Positions 58,452 through 64,000 of a DNA stretch of 64,000 nucleotides are shown piece after piece; positions within the stretch are counted from its first letter, which is position 1; every line of letters starts with the position of its first letter. This DNA is from Actinocatenispora rupis (GTDB taxonomy: Bacteria; Actinomycetota; Actinomycetes; Mycobacteriales; Micromonosporaceae), in the NCBI RefSeq assembly GCF_016861975.1, contig NZ_BOMB01000041.1:1-64000 (forward strand), in the 5' to 3' direction. The notes under the pieces were generated by a model. The model saw nothing but the letters and a program-made list of their open reading frames with translations, did not search any database and was not told the DNA's origin. A program made the translations under genes and the position numbers.

Positions 58452-59749
58452 GTCAGCTCCCCCGCCTCCACCGTCGCCGTACGCCGGGCGGCGAGTGACC
58501 GACCGGCGGTCTCCGGTACCGCGACGATCGCCGCGGCGCTCAGCACGCAGCCGCCGATCATGTACAGGCACACGCCCCACGACGCGCCGCCGGCCGCGGC
58601 GGTCAAGGCGCTCGCGATCATCGGCGCGAACCCGCCCGCCAGTACGGCGGTCAGCTGGTAGCCGAGGCCGACCCCGGTGGCGCGGGCGGACGTGCCGAAC
58701 AGCTCCGACAGGATCGTCTGGGACAGCGCCGACATCGCGATGACGCACACCGAGAAGCCGAGCGTCATCCCCAGGTAGATCAGCGCCGGTCGCCCGGACG
58801 AGAACATCGCGAAGATCGGGAAGATCAGCACCGCCAGCGCGATGCAGCCGCCCAGGAACACCGGTTTCCGGCCGATCCGGTCGGACAGGATCCCCCACGT
58901 CGGTGCCAGCACGATCTGCACCCCGGACGCGATCATCGTCGCGGTCAGCGCGACCGACGCCGGCGACCCGCGGTCCTTCAGGTACGCCGGCCCGTACACG
59001 GTCAGCACGTAGCCGCCGATGCTGTTGGCGAAGCCGAACAGTACGCCCAGGACCAGCGGCTTCGGCCGGCGCAGCACGTCCAGCAACGGGAGCCGGCGCT
59101 GCTGCACCCCCTGGTCCCGGTCGGCGGCGAACACCGGTGTCTCCGGTACCCGGGACCGGATGATCAGCCCGGCGACGAGCAGGACCACGCTCAGCCAGTA
59201 CGGCAGGCGCCAGCCCCAGGTGAGGAACTCGTCGTCGGGCAGCGACGACACGAGGCTCATCAGCCCGGACGAGATGAACAGTGCGATCCCGGATCCGCTG
59301 AGCAGCAACGCGCCGAACAGGCCGCGCCGGTCGGCCCGCGCGTGTTCGACGGCGAGCGCGGTCGCGCCGCCCATCTCGCCACCGGTCGAGAACCCCTGCA
59401 CGAGCCGGAACACGACGAGCAGGATCGGTGCGGCGACGCCGATCGAGCGGTACCCGGGCAGGACGCCGATCAGGAACGTCGAGACCCCCATCAGCATGAT
59501 CGTCAGGACGAGGGCCTTCTGCCGGCCGACCCGGTCGGCGATGTGGCCGAGCACGATGCCGCCGATCGGCCGCAGGATGAAGCCGACGGCGAACGCGGCG
59601 AACGAGTACAGCTGCCCGGCGAGCGGGCTGGAGTCCGGGAAGAACAGCTTCGGGAACACGACCGCCGCGGAGAGCCCGAACAGGTAGTAGTCGTAGTACT
59701 CCAGGAGGGTGCCGACGGAGGCCGCGAGGGCGGCCTTGCGCCGTGCCAC
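58448..59749 (-). CDS. MFS transporter, metabolite:H+ symporter (ProP/KgtP) type
   Basis: This is a 433-residue transporter with 12 predicted helices. YYDYYLFGLSAAVVFPKLFFP (about 18-38) and the loop GHIADRVGRQKALVLTI (about 68-84, the conserved GxxxDRxGR) mark the MHS subfamily, and SGGEMGG-like STGGEMGG follows. Members import organic acids, betaine or osmolytes with protons. It is the first gene of the upstream transcript, and the AT-rich motif lies 63-92 bases before its start. Confidence 0.9.
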   Translation of the reverse strand: MARRKAALAASVGTLLEYYDYYLFGLSAAVVFPKLFFPDSSPLAGQLYSFAAFAVGFILRPIGGIVLGHIADRVGRQKALVLTIMLMGVSTFLIGVLPGYRSIGVAAPILLVVFRLVQGFSTGGEMGGATALAVEHARADRRGLFGALLLSGSGIALFISSGLMSLVSSLPDDEFLTWGWRLPYWLSVVLLVAGLIIRSRVPETPVFAADRDQGVQQRRLPLLDVLRRPKPLVLGVLFGFANSIGGYVLTVYGPAYLKDRGSPASVALTATMIASGVQIVLAPTWGILSDRIGRKPVFLGGCIALAVLIFPIFAMFSSGRPALIYLGMTLGFSVCVIAMSALSQTILSELFGTSARATGVGLGYQLTAVLAGGFAPMIASALTAAAGGASWGVCLYMIGGCVLSAAAIVAVPETAGRSLAARRTATVEAGELT

Positions 59750-59811
59750 TGTCTCGCTCCGTACTCACGGTGCCTCTCCTCGTGCGCCAGCCGTGATCCG
59801 TCAGTTTTCGA

Positions 59812-59841
59812 TATTTCGAATATGTATTCCATTTATCGAAA
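59812..59841. promoter_or_regulatory. candidate IclR operator, copy 2
   Basis: The motif begins TATTTCGAA and ends ATCGAAA. It matches 51299-51328 at 22 of 30 positions and contains the inverted halves TTTCGAA and TCGAAA. It lies before the first gene of the transcript that ends with the IclR gene. It is the most AT-rich stretch for kilobases. Confidence 0.6.
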
Positions 59842-60354
59842 CTAAGGACTATCACGGTCGTGGAAGCCGCGCAAGAGTCGTCTCGTCAGCCCACCCGAGC
59901 ACACAGCGGCCGTCCGGCGATCGCGGCCACCAGCCCCGCGGCGAACGCCGCTACCGGCACCAGGACTGGTGTCCGGTGGTAGATGCCGATACGTAGCGAC
60001 AGAACAGCCCCATCCGGCGCGCGCGACCGCCCTGCCGCGCTTGATGGCCCATCCGGCATCGGTGTCGAGGCGTTAGTCGATGGAGTCGTTCTTCGGGTTG
60101 ACCCGTGGACCGGAACAGGCTGCGGCCACCGCCGACACCGGATGTCCGGGCGTAGACAGGGATCGGCCCACCTGCATCCACGGCAACCCGGGGTGTCCAA
60201 CCCAGCGCTCGGTTGCCTTCTCACGCGAAGCGCCACCACTGAGCGCCAGCAGGCCGGGGGCGCGCAACTAGGGGTGACGCCGTTCGACGACAGCGACGAT
60301 GCTGGCCGGCGACTCCACCGGCCGGCACCGATCTGGTTCAGGATGCCGTCCGGA
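59842..60354. other. possible remnant genes, unassigned
   Basis: Two minus-strand frames are protein-like at their ends only: one reads RIGIYHRTPVLVPVAAFAAG and ends RPLCARVG (59886), resembling the last helix of a membrane protein; the other ends RVNPKNDSID (60073). Neither has a start, ribosome site or family match. They look like tails of lost genes. Confidence 0.3.
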
Positions 60355-61212
60355 TCACGCTCCGGCGGCGGTGACGATCGCGTCGGTGGCGAAGCCGAGG
60401 AGCAGGCCGGCAAGTACGCCCCAGGCGGTGAGGTACTTGGCTGACGACCGGCGGGCGACGGCGAGCAACTCGATCACGACGTACAGGATCGAGCCAGCGG
60501 CGAGGGCGAGGAAGGCGACGCTCACGGCCTCGCTGGTGAACCGTTGGCCGACGAGGGTGCCGAGGAAGGTCGGCCCACCGCCGATCACGCCCAACAGCCC
60601 CAGGTACGCCCAGGACGGGCGGGTACCCGCGGCCGCCATCGGCGCCACGATCCCGAAGCCCTCCGTGGCGTTGTGCAGGCCGAAGCCGATGATCAGCAAG
60701 ACCGCCAGGGCAATCTCGCCCTGTGCAGCCGAGTTGCCGATGGCCAGGCCCTCGGCGAAGTTGTGCAGCCCGATCCCGACGGCGATCAGCATCGCGAGCT
60801 GCCGTGCCGTTGCCCGGGCGTGTGTGTCCGGGAGCGTGGCGGTCGCGGTACCTACCGACCCCGGCGCGGCCGGTGCGGCTGGCACCGGCGACGGCGCGGT
60901 GGTACGGGACCGGCGGGCGGCCACCCAGCGGTCGAAGTACACCAGCCCGAGGAGACCGACCGCGACGCCACCGGCCAGTACCAGGCCGTCCAGGACGGCA
61001 CCGCCATAGTGCTTGTCGGACAGCGCGGCGTCGAGCGGCTCCCACGCGTGCGCGAGAACGTCCCAGAGGAGGAACAACAGGATGCCGATAGCGCCGGCGT
61101 TGAGCAGAGCCCGCATCCGCGGTGCCGGGTTACGCAGTCGCCCCAAGGGCAGGCCGAGAAAGATGGTGAACCCGGCGATCAGACCCAACAGGGCGATCTT
61201 CGACGCGGACAC
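60355..61212 (-). CDS. ZIP-family divalent metal transporter
   Basis: This is a 285-residue membrane protein with about eight helices. The two ZIP metal motifs are GIGLHNFAEGLAIGNSA (about 150-166) and GFGLHNATEGFGI (about 180-192), each carrying HNxxEG. The variable loop between TM3 and TM4 (about 90-140) is Ala/Pro/Thr-rich with one DTHAR segment and no His run. GTG at 61212 follows GGAG by about 7 bases; the longer frame to 61278 lacks a ribosome site. It imports zinc, iron or manganese; the metal is not determined by sequence. Confidence 0.87.
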   Translation of the reverse strand: MSASKIALLGLIAGFTIFLGLPLGRLRNPAPRMRALLNAGAIGILLFLLWDVLAHAWEPLDAALSDKHYGGAVLDGLVLAGGVAVGLLGLVYFDRWVAARRSRTTAPSPVPAAPAAPGSVGTATATLPDTHARATARQLAMLIAVGIGLHNFAEGLAIGNSAAQGEIALAVLLIIGFGLHNATEGFGIVAPMAAAGTRPSWAYLGLLGVIGGGPTFLGTLVGQRFTSEAVSVAFLALAAGSILYVVIELLAVARRSSAKYLTAWGVLAGLLLGFATDAIVTAAGA

Positions 61213-61256
61213 AGTGCACTCCAGCAGGACGGCGACGCAGGCACGCAGAGCGTAAG

Positions 61257-61275
61257 CGAGCCAAGGCTCACCTAA
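61257..61275 (-). promoter_or_regulatory. weak DtxR/IdeR-like box before the ZIP gene
   Basis: TTAGGTGAGCCTTGGCTCG lies 45-63 bases before the ZIP start. It matches the iron-box consensus of DtxR/IdeR at 12 of 19 positions, including TTAGGT. Iron control of ZIP is plausible but the match is partial. Confidence 0.35.
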
Positions 61276-61583
61276 CAAATCCTGGGATCCGGCGAGCGCC
61301 GACCCGATCGCTTGGCAGCACCGGTCGGCGCCGGAACGAGTGGCGCAAGGCCAGCGACCCCGTCAAGGGCGCCCCGTGGAGCATCCGCCGCAGCGCAGAA
61401 GAAGCTTCGGCGCCCGGGGGACCAACATCCACTGCGGCATCGGGCAACCACGCTTCCGCGGTCGGTACGCCCCGGCGGAGACCAGGATGCGCGAGCGGGG
61501 GGCGGGCGATCATCGTCTGTGCGCCGCCCGCGTGGCCGGTCCGGTTCACAGCGGGTGCATCACCCACCGGCGCCGAGGCTCCG
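61276..61583. other. intergenic, no gene seen
   Basis: About 300 bases between the ZIP gene and the first DHFR-fold gene contain short Pro/Arg-rich frames only. No start, hairpin or repeat is convincing. Confidence 0.4.
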
Positions 61584-62147
61584 TCACTTGACGACGCGGT
61601 ACGTCAGGTGGGTGACGCCCTGGTTGGCGGCGACCGACGTGCATTCGAGTTCGATCGCTTCGGGCAGTTCCCGGAAGAACGGGATCCCGCCACCGAGGAG
61701 TACCGGGACCTGGCTGATCACGATCTCGTCCAGCAGTCGCAGTCTCAGGGCCTCGGTGGTCGTCGCACCTGCGGCGAGCTTGACGTCCTTGCCGGACTCC
61801 GAGGCGACCGCGATGGCCTGCCGGATCGCCGACTCCAGCCCGTCGGTGACGATGGTCTGGCCGGGCGCTGCGTCCGGGATCGGGTCACGGCTGACGACGA
61901 ACAGCGGCGCGTCGGGCTGCATGCTGCCGCCGCCCCAGCGGTCGGCGTGTTCGTAGGTGTTCCGCCCCGACACGACCGCACCGGTACGGGTGCCGCCGTA
62001 GTCGGCCACCGCCCGGTTCGGCGCGCTGCGGTCGGAGAGCCAGTCGAAGATCCGGAACCCGTCGCCGAGTCCACGGCCGGCCCGCGCGCCGCGTCCTGAG
62101 ACGTACCCGTCGACCGAGGTGGACAGGTGCGTGTAGACCACCGTCAT
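61584..62147 (-). CDS. dihydrofolate-reductase-fold (RibD C-terminal type) protein
   Basis: This 187-residue RibD_C/DHFR-fold protein has THLSTSVDGYVSGRG (about 5-19), VVSGRNTYEHADRWGGG (about 55-71), LFVVSRDPIPDA and AAGATTTEALRLRLLDEIVISQVPVLLGGGIPFF (about 127-161). The family is common in actinobacteria, and its natural substrate is mostly unknown; true folate reduction is unlikely. The ribosome site GGGAGG precedes the ATG. Confidence 0.85.
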   Translation of the reverse strand: MTVVYTHLSTSVDGYVSGRGARAGRGLGDGFRIFDWLSDRSAPNRAVADYGGTRTGAVVSGRNTYEHADRWGGGSMQPDAPLFVVSRDPIPDAAPGQTIVTDGLESAIRQAIAVASESGKDVKLAAGATTTEALRLRLLDEIVISQVPVLLGGGIPFFRELPEAIELECTSVAANQGVTHLTYRVVK

Positions 62148-62268
62148 GATCCATCCTCCCGTTCGTTGCTGATCGCTGTGCCGGACCGCAGGCAGGCGGT
62201 ACGCCGGGAAACGGCCTCCCCCGCTGCCGCCGCCGTACCGGGCGTGCCCGGCGGAGTCGACCGATCCC

Positions 62269-62823
62269 TCAGCCACGCCGGGGCCGGTAGGTGTGCAGTA
62301 CGACGCCGTTGGGAAACGGCCTCGCCTCCACCAGCGTCACGTGCCGCGACGCGGGCAGCTGGTCGAACAAGGCCAGGCCGCGGCCCAGGACCAGCGGCTG
62401 GATCAGGAGGCGGTACTCGTCGATCAGGTCCGCCGCGGCCATCGAGCCGGCGAATCGCGCACCGCCCCACGCGATCACGTCCGGCCCGGGTTCGGCCTTG
62501 ATCGCGGCGATCTCGCTCGCGAGGTCGCCGCGCGCGACCCGGGTGGTCGGCCAGGACGCCTCGGCGTCGGGGAGCGTCGTGGAGAACACGATCTTCGGGA
62601 TGTCGTTCATCGGCGCCGCGTACGGGTCGTCCGACTGCGGCCAGGCCGAGGCCATCTGCAGGTAGGTCGTCCGACCCATCAGATGGGCTCCGGCCGTACT
62701 GATCCGGTCCAGCTTCCACCGTTTGAGTTCGCCGTCCTCCGGGATCGCCATCCCGGGGTGCTCGCGGTCGCTGTCGACCAGCCCGTCCAGGGACATCGAC
62801 ATGTACAAGACGACGTCTCGCAT
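62269..62823 (-). CDS. dihydrofolate-reductase-fold (RibD C-terminal type) protein
   Basis: This is a 184-residue paralogue of the next gene: YMSMSLDGLVDSDREHPG (about 7-24), HLMGRTTYLQMASAWP (about 47-62), VAWGGARFAGSM-like AWGGARFAGSMAAADLIDEYRLLIQPLVLGRG (about 120-150). Similarity is at fold level, with different loops, so it is an old duplication. It starts at 62823, close to the racemase-like stop. Confidence 0.85.
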   Translation of the reverse strand: MRDVVLYMSMSLDGLVDSDREHPGMAIPEDGELKRWKLDRISTAGAHLMGRTTYLQMASAWPQSDDPYAAPMNDIPKIVFSTTLPDAEASWPTTRVARGDLASEIAAIKAEPGPDVIAWGGARFAGSMAAADLIDEYRLLIQPLVLGRGLALFDQLPASRHVTLVEARPFPNGVVLHTYRPRRG

Positions 62824-62826
62824 GGC

Positions 62827-63606
62827 TCACCTCTCGTTGGTCGTGTGGCCGTCGGATTCACCGGGGCCGAGCATCCTGCCGAAACCGGCCGCGATGGTCG
62901 GCGCTCCGACGCTGCGAAGAACAGACCAGAGCAGCACCTGGTTCGCCTCCAGGACGAGGCGTCCGGTCCGAGCCTCCAGCGCGTCGATCGCGCGGGCGGC
63001 CCGGAAGCCGTTCCCGCCGATGACCACGGCGTCCGCGCGCGAGCACAGGTGTTGCGCGACGTACTCGACGACCATCGCCGGCTCGACCTGGTCCGGGTCG
63101 TCGGGCAGCGGGGCCAGCCGGGCGTCGACGACGTCGAAGCCCTGGCCGCGGAAGTACTGCGAGCCCAGGTCGTGGAGCGACTGCCCGAACCACGGCGGGT
63201 GGACGAGGCTGATCCGCTGGACGTGCCGGGACCGCAGGGCCGACACCACCGACAGGCTGGTGGTGCACACCGGTACGCCCCAGCGCGCGCGAAGGCGACC
63301 CACGAGCTCGTACTCGGCAGCGTGGCCGAGCGCGTAGCCCAGGCTCGTCGAGGCGACGGCGAGTACGTCGACGGCCGGCAGGAGCGCCGCGGCGGCCTCG
63401 TCCAGTGCCTCGGGCGTCACCTGCGCGCGAAGATCTCCCGCCGGGGTACGCGGCCTGGAGACGCCGACGCCGGGAACCGCGGCGCGAATCCGCGCGGTCC
63501 CGACACGCACCAGGCCCGGGGCCATCTCCGGAAGCTCGGCGTCGGCTCCCGGCGTCGCATGCGGTGTCAGTACGCCCACCCTGGTGGGTCTGTCGCCGAT
63601 GTCCAT
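62827..63606 (-). CDS. maleate isomerase/Asp-Glu racemase-like protein lacking both catalytic cysteines
   Basis: This is a 259-residue protein of the aspartate/glutamate racemase superfamily. DVLAVASTSLGYALG and DAVVIGGNGFRAARAIDALEARTGR take the places of the two catalytic Cys loops (CTS and CTN in maleate isomerase and arylmalonate decarboxylase), but Ser and Gly replace both Cys. The fold otherwise appears complete. The family is used in nicotinate and uracil breakdown; with no Cys it cannot racemise by the two-base route. It may have a binding role. ATG at 63606 is divergent from the LysR gene. Confidence 0.72.
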   Translation of the reverse strand: MDIGDRPTRVGVLTPHATPGADAELPEMAPGLVRVGTARIRAAVPGVGVSRPRTPAGDLRAQVTPEALDEAAAALLPAVDVLAVASTSLGYALGHAAEYELVGRLRARWGVPVCTTSLSVVSALRSRHVQRISLVHPPWFGQSLHDLGSQYFRGQGFDVVDARLAPLPDDPDQVEPAMVVEYVAQHLCSRADAVVIGGNGFRAARAIDALEARTGRLVLEANQVLLWSVLRSVGAPTIAAGFGRMLGPGESDGHTTNER

Positions 63607-63680
63607 GACCCGAGCCTCACAGCGCGGGCAGGGATCATCAACGCCGATCTGCTGTGCGCATCGTGTAGCGTCGCTCATCG

Positions 63681-64000
63681 ATGCCGGACGTGGAGATGCG
63701 CGAGATGCGGCTGTTCCTGGTGCTCGCCGAGGAACTGCATTTCGGACGCGCCGCCGAACGACTGGGCCTTACCGCCTCCCGCGTCAGCCAGGTGCTGAAC
63801 ACCCTCGAACGGAAGCTCGGCGGCCAACGGCTCTTCAACCGGACCAGCCGCGTCGTCGACCTGACCGCCGCCGGGCGCGTACTGCAGAGTGAACTCGCCC
63901 CGGCGGTGGCCGGCCTCGACCTGGTGCTGCACACAGCCAGGTTCCGCCACACGGGGCCCGGCGTGGTACGCGTGGGGCTGCTGAACGCCGCCTCCGGCGT
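63681..64000 (+). CDS. LysR-family regulator, 3' end beyond window
   Basis: The first 106 codons of a LysR-type regulator are present. The winged helix opens MRLFLVLAEELHFGRAAERLGLTASRVSQVLNTLERKLG (about 8-46; Q/R-rich recognition helix) and RTSRVVDLTAAGRVL follows. The ligand domain starts GVVRVGLLNAASG at the window edge. It is divergent from the maleate-isomerase-like gene with a 74-base gap and probably controls it. Confidence 0.87.
   Translation, partial: MPDVEMREMRLFLVLAEELHFGRAAERLGLTASRVSQVLNTLERKLGGQRLFNRTSRVVDLTAAGRVLQSELAPAVAGLDLVLHTARFRHTGPGVVRVGLLNAASG

Noticed and set aside
55521-58661. Very long plus-strand open frame opposite the HisD-like and dimethylformamidase-like genes
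   Set aside because: It has Arg/Val/Gly/Asp-biased shadow composition, no family motifs, and is opposite genes with clear catalytic motifs. GC-rich DNA gives long antisense frames.
60073-60267. Transposase C-terminus at the frame ending RVNPKNDSID
   Set aside because: No DDE motif or upstream domain. The short tail is not diagnostic.

Overview
The window is high-GC actinobacterial chromosome. It carries an intact conservon (nitrate-sensing-type histidine kinase, Roadblock, DUF742, small GTPase), an F420-type luciferase-like oxidoreductase, an ECF41-type sigma factor, a SARP-type activator and many GTG starts with 4-base stop/start overlaps. The visibly frequent GGTACC/GTAC words fit a Micromonosporaceae-like genome, but that family assignment is an inference. 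I found no rRNA, tRNA, CRISPR array, transposase, integrase or replication origin.

Layout. (1) 0-5 kb: a frameshifted PhoD-type phosphatase, an ArsR regulator with two SRPBCC proteins, and a doubly frameshifted M23 peptidase. (2) 4.7-11.1 kb: a probable operon running BBE-type FAD oxidase, conservon cvnABCD, F420-type oxidoreductase. (3) 11.4-15 kb: a P450 remnant, then a zinc uptake locus (ZnuA, ATPase, truncated permease, CobW tail, WD40 protein) in which a deletion has fused the permease to the end of a CobW GTPase. (4) 15-22.5 kb: accessory genes (serine hydrolase, patatin, NDH-2-like oxidoreductase with ECF41 sigma factor, TMEM175 channel) mixed with decayed genes. (5) 22.6-32.6 kb: a catabolic island with a divergent ROK regulator, sugar-type ABC transporter, aldehyde dehydrogenase, Gfo/Idh/MocA dehydrogenase, threonine-synthase-like enzyme and D-aminoacylase. 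(6) 32.6-39 kb: small genes, a dehalogenase-like hydrolase, a SARP regulator and remnants of MarR, MFS and APH(6)-like genes. (7) 39-59.8 kb: a single-direction run of about 21 genes, described below. (8) 59.9-64 kb: a ZIP metal transporter, two DHFR-fold proteins, a maleate-isomerase-like protein and the start of a LysR gene.

Region 7 is the most interesting. It divides into two probable transcripts. The upstream one is MFS transporter, dimethylformamidase-like protein, HisD-like dehydrogenase, SDR, 3-hydroxyacyl-CoA-type dehydrogenase, DHDPS-family lyase, RidA (frameshifted) and IclR regulator. The downstream one is an oligopeptide-type ABC transporter, Gfo/Idh/MocA, creatininase-family hydrolase, three amidohydrolases, an enolase-superfamily enzyme and a secreted TIM-barrel protein. 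Both transcripts are preceded by near-identical AT-rich 30-bp motifs (51299-51328 and 59812-59841), which makes one IclR-controlled regulon likely. The enzymes suggest uptake and stepwise breakdown of an amide- or peptide-linked compound through hydroxy-acid or polyol oxidation and retro-aldol cleavage. The substrate cannot be read from sequence.

Inside the ABC transporter, between the two permease genes, lies a tandem 80-bp repeat. Each copy encodes a 27-residue Cys-x-Cys-x-Cys peptide overlapped by ATGA with its neighbours and carries its own Shine-Dalgarno sequence.

Many genes between 11 and 39 kb are broken or fragmentary, so this part of the chromosome appears to be an accessory zone with high gene turnover.
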